The translations under genes and the position numbers were made by a program. Under the pieces are notes generated by a model. It saw only the letters and a list, made by a program, of their open reading frames with translations, made no database searches and was not told the origin of the DNA. Source: Cordia subcordata (lineage: Eukaryota > Streptophyta > Magnoliopsida > Boraginales > Cordiaceae). Taken from it: 64,000 bases of DNA. The stretch covers positions 1,506,501 to 1,570,500 of the forward strand of contig JAPTOF010000021.1 of the NCBI GenBank assembly GCA_028554755.1. Reading direction: 5' to 3'. Below, one piece after another: positions 47,027-58,641 of this stretch (position 1 is the first letter of the stretch; each line of letters starts with the position of its first letter).

Positions 47027-47600
47027 TTTTAAAAATTAAAAAAACAACTAACTACTTGGAACATCTCAAGAATTAAAATTTATATAACTAATATTAATTT
47101 TTATATTTGCATCACTTATCTTTAATTTATTATAATAAAATTAAAAAATTAAATGAGTTGAGGGGTGCCACATGACACCCAAGCTCAATCATTTTAATAC
47201 TTGTGTAGATCTATGTATTTATGATTTAGAAATTGTCAATTAATTTTGTTGAAAAAATAATATGTCCATTTATTAAATATATATATTTCTTCTAATCTAA
47301 ACATTTATGGATTATTACTATTTAGCCTCAATTTTCCATCTAATTGTAACACTATCCAGTAAAAATAAAATAATTTGATGTTATAAATGGACAAAAAAAA
47401 TATATATATATATATATAAATTTTAGCAAATAACTTGTGGGATACCACACATTTAAAAGAATATATGGCTTTTAATATTGTTTTTATTTATTTTGTATCA
47501 TTTATTTTTACTTTATTATAATTTTTATAATAAACAACTAATTTCAAAGAATCTATTCCATTATTTTTATCACTTTAATAATGTGTGAAAATATTTTTTA
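47027..47600. repeat. Second copy of the 656-1470 dispersed repeat
   Basis: Aligns with 870-1470, sharing 'acatctcaagaatta', 'gagttgaggggtgccaca' and 'cctcaattttccatctaa'. It lacks the putative Helitron end present at 656. A (TA)n run is at 47398-47420. Confidence 0.7.
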
Positions 47601-48532
47601 AAATGCATAGCAAACAAAGAGTATTTCACTAATAAAGCAATTACCATATGAGTTTCCTTAGAAAAATATAAAGCACTAATTTTTCAAAAATCAAAAGATA
47701 CACGGCAAATATCCAAAACTTCTTAAAAAAATCAGTACTATATATCTTTACAGAGAAAATGTAATAAGTCAAAACAACAACTCATAGAGATCACAAACAA
47801 CTTTTAAAAAGAAAACTCTGAGTATACCACACAAATAGAGAGAGATGGATATTTGAGATTAGAGGTGCATAGTAGAGATCACATGTTGCATAGTTGAGAG
47901 ACGTGAGAAAGAGAGGAACCAAAAGATAAGAAGGAAGCGAGAAACGACTTAATAAAAGTTAGTATTACCGAATCATCTGATCCCTATAAAGTTAGTATTA
48001 TCCTATCATCTTATCCCTATGTATTTAAACTTAAATATTTAAGAGATGTACATGTATAAATATGAAGATAAGAGCAAGACTTCTTATTAATAACAACCGA
48101 TCAATTTGGAAATTTAAATTTAGATTCATTTTTAAATTATTTGAAAACTGATAAGAAATTAGCCGATTAGTTTGGATTTCTAAATTTTATATTTATTTTA
48201 AATTATTTGAAAGCTGATTAGTTTGTATTTATTTTTAATTATATATATCCAATCAGTTTGGTTTTCAAAAGTTTGGATTTGTTTTAAATTATTTAAAGGT
48301 GGATAAAAGATTAGCTGATAAGTTTTGATCTATTTTAAATTATTTGGAAGTTGAAAAAACCAGCTGGTAGTTTGGATTTATTTTTTTAATAATTTTTATT
48401 AAAAATTTGACGTTTCGACATGTGGTACTTATGGTTACTCTCTTAGAATATATAAAATTTTATATTTTATATGATTCATAATTAAATGTAATATCAATTT
48501 ATTAAATATATATTTCTTTTATATTTTATTAG
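47601..48532. other. AT-rich non-coding DNA with degenerate internal repeats
   Basis: No gene. From about 48100 to 48410 a unit of roughly 60-70 bp with 'tttaaattatttgaaa' and 'gattagtttggattt' recurs four to five times with heavy divergence. Confidence 0.5.
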
Positions 48533-49095
48533 AATTTCAAACTTCGTACTGATCGTTGTCATGGCTCCTATGCACAAATTCGCTAAAATTCAGCAATCCA
48601 ACAAGAATTTGGCAAAACTGACCCCAAAAACGGATTCAGGTCGTCAAAAAACAGGGAGGAGACCCTTGATCAACATGATCAAACCCCTGCAGCCGTTCGG
48701 TCAACGCTGATCAAATTCTGTGTTTGACTTTTTGACCACAAACTCACAAAACTTGACCTACTTGTATTTCACAATCTAATCGTCAAATCATCGCGAAATT
48801 TTAGCAGCTTATTCTTCTCGCTGCTATAAATACACAACAATAAACAGATCGTTGATCAGACTCTGGAAAAGCCTCCAAACGTGACCAGCAAATCTGCGAA
48901 TTTTTGAACTCCTCTTCGGCGTCTCTTTTTTGGTTCTTCGTACAAACTAGCGTTCTCCTTCCAACCTAACTCTTGATACCACTTGTTAGGAAATTAAGAC
49001 GCATAGCACACACTCACATACCAGAATTAAAGCATGAGTAACGAGAAAAGAAAATGCACAATTAAACGTGATTCGACCCTCTACCTAAGTCCACT
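48533..49095 (-). mobile_element. Retroelement remnant: LTR fragment, leader and gag start
   Basis: On the minus strand: an LTR fragment (reverse complement of about 48990-49095, with 'gttaggaaattaagacgca'), a primer-binding-site remnant near 48980, then a leader matching 18970-19380, then the first codons of gag (M-T-T-I-S-T-K-F-E-I near 48550). It breaks off at 48533. It is the third copy in the window of the leader shared by the chimeric element and the LARD-like element, here in canonical LTR-leader-gag order. Confidence 0.8.
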
Positions 49096-49238
49096 GATGG
49101 GCATCGAAACCATCTTTTTTCCCCTGCACAAAAAGAACACCAAGAGATCTCAAAGTGAAAACAGACTTGATTCACAAGTGGATCAAAAAACCAACATATT
49201 GTAGTTTTATTCTTGAAGTATATTCAACTTTTTGATGT

Positions 49239-49360
49239 ATCAAGCTCTTGAATTTTCTTTGCAATATAAGACACGTATTACTATTTTCGTATGAGTTACA
49301 TCAAGCTCTTGAATTTTCTTTGCAATATAAGACACGTATTACAATTTTCATATGAGTTAC
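49239..49360. repeat. Tandem duplication of a 61-bp unit
   Basis: Two nearly identical units beginning 'caagctcttgaattttctt' at 49241 and 49302. Very few differences, so recent. Confidence 0.93.
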
Positions 49361-49571
49361 ATGGACATATTTGTTAATCCGATGTATTTGTTAATTGGTT
49401 ATATATATTGAAACACAAATAATATAAATTATCAAAGATTCTATCCATTGGTAAGGTAAGTATGAACGACGAGGTGCACGTGCACCCTTTGATTTTTTGG
49501 GGAAAAAAAAGATTAATGTTTTTTTAATTACATTTAACTAATTAAAGATTAATTCATATAAAATATATCTT

Positions 49572-49602
<31 letters not shown>

Positions 49603-50640
49603 ATGTGTTTTTAAATTCCATGTTTATAGAATTCGAATTCAAGACCTCATCTTGAGGTTGAGATAATTTTAACCAGATGAGCTATCTTTTGATTCATTTT
49701 TTATGATTATATATCTTTACTAATTACTTTTTAAGTCATATAAAAATTTGCACATGAACATACCCTACACAATAGCATATGTATTTATAATTATTTTTAT
49801 TAGATAAATGTACCTTGTTAATCCTTATAAATATTACAAAATTCTATAAAATATGGTTACGGTCCTCACACTCTAGTATTATACTATAAATAATACTACT
49901 AATACTATACTGTGGATAATGTGCACATGTTTTTGATATCAGACCATATATTATACTATAATATAATACTACTAAAACTATACTAATATTAATATAATAC
50001 AAATACTATATTATATTATAATATAATCCTATTAGTAAGTAAACTAATACTATATACTACTACTAATATACTAATATAAATAACTACTAAACATAATTAC
50101 TAATATATACTAATATAATTACTAATAAATACTAACTTTACAAATTAGTATATTAATATACTAATTATATTAGTAAGTATTACTTTTAATACTACAAACC
50201 TAATAGTCTAATAGCTACTAATAATAAACTATAAGTACTACTAATATATAAATATGCTAGACTACTAATAACGAAAGAATGAACTTAAACTCTCTATACT
50301 CAAGCAACGCACACTAAAATGCACCAAGTAATCAATACTATAACCAAAATACTCACACAAACACATTCCTAAGCATGCACTTCACTCCCCAAACATGCAC
50401 ACACACATCATACTATGCTCCATATCTAGTCCAACTCACATCAAAAGTATAAAAGTTAAGGCATTAACAAGACATTTGCGCACTTTGACTTATAAAATAC
50501 AAATATCACCTCTTCATACACATTATGGCTCACAAATGCATCCAAAGAAACCCTGAAACACCTCCAAAACATGCAAATGGCCTCAATGCTCACACACATC
50601 TAGACACATCAATTTGCTTTTAATCTATGACAAAAATATA
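49361..50640. other. Non-coding region with AT-rich low-complexity block
   Basis: A (TA)n/(TATG)n run lies at 49570-49605. From about 49870 to 50270 nearly all bases are A or T with short 'actaatacta'-type strings repeated without a fixed period. From 50280 to 50600 the sequence is CA-rich ('acacacacatcatac') with no gene. The part after about 50620 matches the WAK-B 3' UTR. Confidence 0.6.
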
Positions 50641-50759
50641 TCTTTACAAGCAAAAGGAATATTATTGAAGCATGATAACACTGAAAACACTATATCAAAG
50701 GAAATACATAGGGATACAATATATAAGACCTCACTATATATGATCAATTAACCAACTCC

Positions 50760-53458
50760 TTAGCGAGCCATGTTGGTTGGATTCATCATACGATTATCTA
50801 AGTTACTAGTATATTGTCCTGAAGACGACCCCCCAATACTACTATAAGGATTTAATAGGTTGGTGAAAGAGTCAGGAGTCATAGAGACACTGTAAAGGTC
50901 AAACTGCTCATGCATTAAGCTTATGGTTTCTTGATCCCCATAGCCGTCTTGCTGAATGAAAGGACGTCTAGTGAATTCCCAAGTCTTTCCAGTTCCATTG
51001 CCACCTCCTTCATTGTTGGTCTCTCTTCGCCTATTAACTTGAGGCATCTCTTGATCAACTCAACAACTGCTTGTAATTGTTCAAAGCTTCCTTCCCTCAA
51101 CACTCTAGGCTCAAGTATTTGAAACAAACGGTTTTCTTTCACAGACATCGTAAAATATGTCGCCAAGTTCCTTTCAGCTTCAACTTTTGTACTCAAAAGA
51201 GGTTTTCTCCTCGTCATTAACTCGGCTAAAACCACTCCGAAACTATAAACATCACTTTTTTATGTCAATTGGCTCGAGTGGAAGTATTCAGGATCTAGAT
51301 AACCTAAGGTTCCTTGTACTAAAGTTGTTACTTGAGTTTGATCCAAGGGTACTAATCTAGAAGCTCCAAAATCAGATATCTTTGCAGTATAGTACTCGTC
51401 TAGTAATATATTGGAAGACTTGACATCTCTGTGGATGATTGGTATAGAAGCCGCAGAATGAAGATAAGCAAGTGCACTAGTAGATTGAGCAGCAATTCTT
51501 AAATGATTTTCCGAAGAAAACCAAGACTTGTGGCTGCTGTTGTGAATGTGGTAGGATAGGGTGTCATTAGAGACATATTCATATACTAAAAGAGGGACTT
51601 TAGTCTCCAAACAACAACCCAAGAGCTTAACCACATTTCGGTGATTCACTTGAGTAAGAATGATTACCTCGTTGATGAACAATTCTATTTGGCTCTCATC
51701 CATTATCTTTGACTTTTTTACTGTAACTACGCGTTTATCAGGAAGAATTCCTGTATAAACTGTGCCATAACCACCTCGGCCAAGGATACGATCTTCAGCA
51801 TAGTTGTTAGTGGCCTTTTGAAGATCTTCAGAAGTAAATATCTTTGTAGTTGATTCTACACTACCTTCAGTTGAAGATAATTGCTGCTTTAGAAGTATTC
51901 CTCCATTTTGCTGGAAGAATTTCGCTCTTTGTTTCATCAGCTTCCTCTTTTGGATGATAAAGTGCAACCATGTAACACCAATGATCAAGGACAAGAAGCC
52001 GAAACTCAAGCCTGCATAATATATATATATATGTATGTATGTATATGTATATCATCAAACATATCATTTACATGATAATTGGAGGTTGGCAACAGATATG
52101 AATGTGCAAGATTTCTAGAAAATTTACCTAAAGAAAGTGGAATTACAGGGAACTGCGAGTTTGAGCTCTCAAGAGTACAAACATGACCACGACCTTCCTT
52201 TTCGCCATCATCATAATACCCTTTTCGGCAAGAACAGTTGTGTGAACCCGGAAGATTAGTACAGATACCTTCGGGACCACATGGATTATTATCGTTGCAC
52301 TCATCGATATCTGTCAAAGAAAGCAAGCAATAGTCAAGCTGATCATAAGTCAATCCAAAAGATTATGCACAGAAAACAATCACCGTGTTTGGCTCATAAC
52401 CACGAATTTACCTTTACAACCAGGACTAAGGTATGGATTGCCCTCGTACCCTTCTGTACAGTTGCAGCGGTATCCTCCATGACCAGTGTTAGAATCAATG
52501 CATTCGCTATTCTGGTGGCATGCATAATCGGCAGACTTTTTTGCTTCAGAGCAACTGAGATTTCCAATAGCCCACTCAAGTAGCACCGGAACATTTTCTG
52601 TGGTCCTGTTTAGAAAAGTTCCATCCAAAAGATCGTTCTTACGAAATGTAAACTTTTCCGGCTCACCAAGAAATGCATGTGCACAAGGGTCAAAAGACCA
52701 GACTAAAGTGTGATTGTTAATGCTCTCTATAACAGCAACAAATTTTTTTTAAGCCCTTAGGTATCGGAACATGGCAGCACCCAATACCACTACATTCCCC
52801 GTCTATAAGATCTTCGCCGTCGGAGCACAAGGTCAAACATCCGCTAGTGAAGTTACGCCCATCGTTTGCTCCTACTATTACTGCAACGTCGTCGCAGCCG
52901 ACGAGGGTGAACATATTCGCGTCAGAAAAGGTGTTAGGCGTACCTGTTAAAGCACATCAAATTAATAATTAATTAAATACAACAATGTCCTGTTTACACG
53001 TTCACGTTTTTCCATGGATTGCAGACTTATCATCATTACCTACTAGCCTGATGAGCAAAAAATTGTTATATGTCAAGTTGCCAAGCGAGTTATAGCAGCC
53101 GGAAGCCACCGAGTTCTTGACGCGTACTTGAGAGTCTGTTATGTCAACAATCTCAAGGTTAGTAGTGCCGATGAATGGCTTCGGTGGGTCGAAAGAGGTA
53201 TTGCAGTTGATGTTGAACCAGGTTCCGATGGGGCAGCCCCTGCCAAAGCCGACCCCAAAAGGGTATGGAACCGTTAAATTCCCACACTTGCTTTGGCAGC
53301 CAGGCATGGTGATGTTGGTGCCTTCGCTGATCGACCTCGATGAGCTGATGGTGTTGGTTCCGGACGTGGTGTTATTTGACACGGCCATGGCCAGGGCCAG
53401 GGGAAATAAATAATAGGTAGAGCAAAGCAAATGGCAGACGAGACATGTTTACTTGCAT
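50760..53458 (-). pseudogene. WAK-C, wall-associated receptor kinase with four lesions
   Basis: Paralogue of WAK-B with the same exons: about 53458-53040, 52943-52412, 52310-52128 and 52011-50760. Domains are the same: signal peptide, GUB_WAK ([18 protein letters not shown]), EGF ([15 protein letters not shown]), calcium-EGF (DECNDNNPCGPEG), membrane segment and kinase ([22 protein letters not shown]). Lesions: a 2-bp loss within the signal peptide (about 53408-53424) puts the two upstream ATGs out of frame; a homopolymer insertion near 52742-52750 shifts exon 2; TAA at 51260-51262 replaces a Glu codon before KSDVYSFG; and a 1-bp loss near 50980 shifts the C-terminal tail. The kinase valine-lysine motif also reads VVTVKK instead of VVAIKK, with the lysine kept. 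The protein could not be made intact. Confidence 0.9.
52944..53039 (-). other. WAK-C intron 1, inside the GUB_WAK domain
   Basis: A 96-bp intron with a GTAATG donor and a TTAACAG acceptor, at the same codon position and phase as WAK-B intron 1. Confidence 0.85.
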
Positions 53459-54339
53459 CTTTGTTGATTGACAAATTAAACACTTATAACTATAAGCCTA
53501 CCAACAATTTGTCCTCCAGGTTGTTAATTATATACACTCTCTTTTTACTATTTCTTTTCCTTTATTTTTTTTTTAAATTGTTGCTTCTGAGTTGTTGCTT
53601 TGCATTGAAGAAGAAAACAAAAAAAATGGTGGTGCTCAAAGTCTATCTTTTTGTCCGCCTACTTCAGTTGCAATCTGATGTTAATGTAAGATATTCTTAC
53701 AACATTGTCAAGAGTAGTAATAGTCTCAGCTATAGTATGATGTTAACATGCGAGATTCTTACAACATTGTCAGCGGTAGTCTTACACTGATACTTGTTCA
53801 GGGACTAATTAATTAATTATCCGCAAGTGATTATCTACTGATCTTTCAACAAATTATAGGAGATATAATGTTATTTACCCTAAAATTTGCTATGATGACG
53901 TCTTAATTTGTATCATTTTTATGATGTAAGAATGCTATCTTTAAGCAAAGAAGGAGAAAACAATTCATATATTACTCCTTCCCGCAACCTCGTAATTGGC
54001 AAGTTAGACAAAGCAAAGGAGATCTATCGTTTGACAAATGAGCTATCTATTAATTAGATATTAAAGAATATCTCCGCTCTTTTGTAAATTAAATTAGTAT
54101 CACGACTTAGTATAGCCTTCATATATTTAGTAGTATTTGAAGTACGTACCCTTTGCTTTGTCTAAATTTGTCTTGAGAACTCTACCAATGCCAACTTGCC
54201 AAGCTGACTCTTTTGAGTGGTTCATAGGAATTCACAGTGTTGATTAATTGGAATGAGTACTTATTGAATATATTTGAATATGTCAAGACTAGCAAATATA
54301 TTATACTAAACTTTCTATCTTTTTCTCTTTTTCCAATTA
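53459..54339. other. WAK-C upstream region
   Basis: Non-coding, homologous in order to 37364-38853 of the WAK-B copy. It contains the presumed promoter; no specific element is certain. Confidence 0.6.
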
Positions 54340-55376
54340 CTAGTAAATTAATATCGTGCAACGCACGACTATATTGTCCTATATTATTATAATATAAAAT
54401 TTAAATTATGTAATAAATAATTATTAAAAAATTCAATGATATTGTAAGGAGTCAAATAAATTATACTTATTTTTACACATCTTTTTGAAAAAATTGGTAT
54501 AAATTTTGCCTTTTTTGCAATTTTGACAAATTTGAGATATGATTGATTATAAAGTAGAAAAAATTTGTAGAATTAGAGGGATTGTGTGAATATGAGGGTG
54601 GAAATATCCAAATTTTCTTTTGGGTTTTACTTGATATAATCGAATTGGAATTTCAAATGTAAAATTTATATAGGAATCGGATTAAAATATAATTTTTTTT
54701 ATTCTCATAAGTACTTTAATGTTATTTGAGATAATTTTGCAATTATTTAATTTTCTTCAATTTTCATATCTTTTTAAATTTAATCTCAATTAGCACAATA
54801 CAATTTAACGGAAAAAAAACACACTAGAAAAAAGATAATGAGAAACTCGAACACCAAACCCTAGGTATTTAAATTATGATCGGGTTTTATGGTTTTTATT
54901 ACCTAATTGAATACTTTATTTTTGCTCTTAAAGGTTAAAATTCTAAACCTGAAAATTCATTCGAATCAATTTCCACTCTATGAAAGCCAAAATCTATTTT
55001 CAGATTTAGTATCAATTAGCATAACACAATTTAAAAAATCTATGTATTTTTTTAATCTAGTCTAAATGAGCATAATATATTTAATAAATAACAATAATCA
55101 AAAATCAAAACCTGAATTTAGAAAACCTAAAACCTAAATATCCAAAAATACTCAAGTTTTATGATTTTAAAAGTTTAACTTAATAGTTTTTTAACTCTAA
55201 AAATTCAAATATTTGAACTTAAAAATCCAATCAAATTCTCATCTTTAACCTGATCAAACAGTTTTTTGAACTTAAAATGGAAAAAAGTTAAAAATCAAGT
55301 GAAAAAGTCTGATTAGTAGAGAAATGAAAAGGAGAGTGAATATCATTTTGATTGAGAATGAAGGACAAAAAAGATA

Positions 55377-55417
<41 letters not shown>

Positions 55418-55556
55418 TATATAATTATCTAATCAAATAGTTTTTTTAATTTTAATAATAAAAATTTAAAAATTTGAACTCAAAAACTCAAATTGATGAA
55501 AGAGAACCATGAATGAATAGTACTCCAAAAAGTAATTCTTTTTATATTAGTAGAGA
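54340..55556 (-). mobile_element. Non-autonomous Helitron
   Basis: 1,217 bp. On the minus strand it starts TCTCTACTA (55556) and ends CTAG (54340). About ten bases before the end is the hairpin 'cgtgcgttgcacg', the standard Helitron 3' structure. It lies between host A and T with no target duplication, as Helitrons do. The WAK-B copy has the empty site at 38853/38854 ('gattacgtgcctgtc'), which confirms both ends. It carries no Rep/helicase. It is related to 15891-18512. An (AT)n run at about 55378-55425 lies inside. Confidence 0.9.
55378..55425. repeat. (AT)n microsatellite in the Helitron
   Basis: About 15 AT units, then 'acacatatatatata'. Absent from the related element at 15891-18512. Confidence 0.9.
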
Positions 55557-58399
55557 TGTGCCTGTTGACAAAAAAAAAAAAAAAGGAAAAAGAAAATATT
55601 GTCTACCTCTTATTAATACAATAAATTAATCAATATCCTCTTTAAAAGTTTAAACTTTTAGATAAGGCAGTAACTCTCTGATGATATCAGAACTTAGAAA
55701 CCAAATAATCTCATGTTCGAACCTTAATGCCACCCGTTTAAAAAAAAATTTAAAATGTTATTATGTAAGATCTCGACAAATTACGTTACACGTGAGAGGA
55801 CATGTTAATACAATAAATTAATAAACTAATATTTTCTGTACAAGTTTAAACTTTTAAATGAGGTGGTCATTCTAAGACCTCTGACTATCTATCTTTTCTT
55901 CTAGTTCGAATTTTGTATTATAATGTTCAACTCAAGCATTTGGATGTGAAATTTCGGAACTTGTATATGGCCTAATATATACTAATTAGATTGCTTTTAT
56001 AGAGAAATTCCAACATCCATGCTTGGTTGGAAAAATAATTTTAAAAGGATTTATGCTCTATTTGGTATAGGCTTATTTTATTGATTTTTTTATATGGAAA
56101 ATATAACTATGGTCTTATTTGAGTTTTTATAAGATGCTTATGATAAGATGAATTTATAGCTGTAAAAAGTAAGACAAGGATGAATTACTTATATTTTATA
56201 AGATAAATAATTTGTTTTGAATTTTTATAAAATATTTGTATGTCTTATATATTATAAGATAAAAAGAATCGTCTCTTTCACATCAACAAGAAAAACATCT
56301 TATAATAAGTTCATTCCAAACATAGCATTAAGCCAATTATATACTTCTGACTTTTGCCCTAAAACTTTAATAGAATTAATACTCTTCAAGAAAATTAATC
56401 TCAAAACCCCTCATACTTACAACATGCTTGGATATAGGGGGAAAAGTTTAGTAAAGGAAAGGAAGGGATGGAATTATAAAAGAAAGCAGAGGAAATGATT
56501 AATATTTGTTTGGATTGAAAATTTTAGTTAAGGAAAGGATTATAAAGTATTATGATTTTTTCTTGTTTGGATTGATAAGTAAATAGAAGGAAGGGATAAA
56601 TTTTGTGCATAAATTGACATTTATAATCTTCTCTTATTATAGTAAGAAATGAAGAGATTAGGGGTATAATAGATATTACACAAAAATAAGGATCCCTCCC
56701 CTCCATTTTACAAATTTGAAAGGAAGACATTTTGAGTCATAGAATTCAATTGATCGCTTGAAACACCTTCCTTTGTGTAAACCTTCAAAACAAATAAAGA
56801 AACGACAACAGAACCCTTCCCCAACTATTCCCTTCCCCCGATTTTCCCCAATACAAACAAGTTGTTAAAGAGAGTGATATTCCCCTGGACTATTAGACTT
56901 TTAATAATCTTTTTTACCATTGAATTGACACTACTTCGTTGTCCAAGTCAATCGTCTTGCAGAATATATAGCAAGACACACTTTTTAATTTGCGATTTGT
57001 CTGAAAAATGACATGATACACATGAAAGAATCAAACCATTTTCACATCTCTAATTAATCATATTAACATGACTAATGAAAAACCATTTGATTACAGAGAA
57101 AGCAAATGGATAAAATATATAGTTGAAAAATGAGAAACAACAATGACCACAATTTCTGAAAAGGTAAAATATATTGAAATGCTTTTGGTTTACCTAAACT
57201 GTGTTAAACCCCTTCTATGTCATCAAAAGTTATTCATAATCATCTCCTTTTACTTTCTAAAACATAATATATAATTTTTCTCTATATTTTCTAAAATATA
57301 GCATATCTATTCTCTTGTTTTAATGATCTATATTGTGCTTCGTTTTAGAAAGTAGAGGAGAATTATGATCGAGAGATTACTTTAAACACGATAAAATTTA
57401 ATGTATTTACCTTTTCTTATATTTGGGTGATCTGCACTTATAGTGTGACATAGATAGAAATTTAACTTTCTATATATCCAAGAAATTAACATTTCCTCAT
57501 ATAAAAACTTGATATATTTTTAATTTGTCATTTATAATTTTCAACACAATGTTCGATTACTATCCATATATATTAATTATTGAGAATATATCGCATGATG
57601 CATACTTGACCGTTTCTTCTTTTTTCCAAAATACAAACATTTAACACAAAAAAAAAAAAAAGGAAAGAAAGCGCCATACGACCATCATCTTTATTCGTGA
57701 AATAAAAAGAGAAAATAAAATTCTATTTTTCTTGACCCTAAAAAAATGCAGTAAAAGCGATATTTCTTCTTTTCTTGGCTGAGTAGTACGTAAAATCGAT
57801 AGTTATAATTTATGCAGAATCAATCAAGTTCATCACGAAATAAAAACTCTAGATGGTTTATTTAATTTCATTCTAAAATTCTTATGAAAGAATTAAATGT
57901 ATCCCATTTATTATAATTTTTATAAAAGAATGAATTTATTATAATTTTTAATAAAAGAATGAAATGTATATTCATTTAACCGGGACTACCGACCTGAATA
58001 GCAATCTCGGCAACTTTTATTTTGCTTCCTTTATATAAAATAAATATGTAGTGTTTCTTGACGTTAAAAAAAAAAAGGTAGTGTTTAGATATTATTTTAT
58101 TTTTTCTTGTCATGTTAACTAACTTGAATTGATTTTTTATTTAAAAAATTTAAATTTGAGAAAGTATTTTCCCAAGAATTAAAATTTTTATTTTTTACAA
58201 AAAATAATTAAAAATTAAGTTTTTTTAGAGTTTTATTTCTTTTAAAAAATAAAAATAATCATTAAAAAATAAAAAATTCTTTTTAAGAAAAAGTGTTTAC
58301 AATATATACAACGTACATTAAAATTAATATTACATTTAGCATTTTACCAATACGGTAATCTGATAAGAGCTTATATGAACCGATTCGCTCTGAAATATA
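55557..58399. other. Duplicated WAK-C flank and LEA gene upstream region
   Basis: No gene. Up to about 58010 the sequence matches the WAK-B flank in blocks (see 37364-39374 and 45856-46228), with unrelated AT-rich insertions between them. From 58110 to 58300 a T/A-rich block resembles the MITEs at 33066 and 38053 in degenerate form. Confidence 0.55.
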
Positions 58400-58509
58400 A
58401 CCGTGATTCGTGTCTTTTGCTGTGCTTTCCTTAGAACTACACGCACTGACTAAGCAACTGCGTGTCTTCACCAAGTGGCTTCTCTGCTTCAAGCCCTCCG
58501 CGTCTTTAC

Positions 58510-58580
58510 CCACGTGTCTGCTTTCACACACACTCTCTCTATATATGATGAAGCCATACGTGAGAATCAACTCCATGCAT
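58510..58580 (+). promoter_or_regulatory. Promoter elements of the Em/LEA gene
   Basis: A G-box/ABRE core 'ccacgtgt' at 58510-58517, a TATA-like 'tatatat' at 58540-58546 (about 96 bp before the ATG), and an RY-type 'ccatgcat' at 58573-58580. These are the combination known from Em genes, where ABI5-type bZIP factors bind the ABRE and ABI3-type B3 factors bind the RY motif. The RY motif lies downstream of the TATA-like site, probably in the leader. Binding is inferred. Confidence 0.65.
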
Positions 58581-58641
58581 AAGCTACTTGGTTGCATTTG
58601 CATTTGTTGAAGAAGTTTTCAAGAGAAAAGGGAAAAAAAAA

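Noticed and set aside
53274..53483. 69-codon frame antiparallel to nothing but overlapping WAK-C exon 1 in another frame
   Set aside because: It is the shifted reading of the WAK-C signal peptide region and GUB_WAK start, not a separate gene.
56217..56498. 93-codon frame in the WAK-C flank
   Set aside because: Lys/Ile-rich, AT-driven, and no counterpart is maintained in the WAK-B flank.
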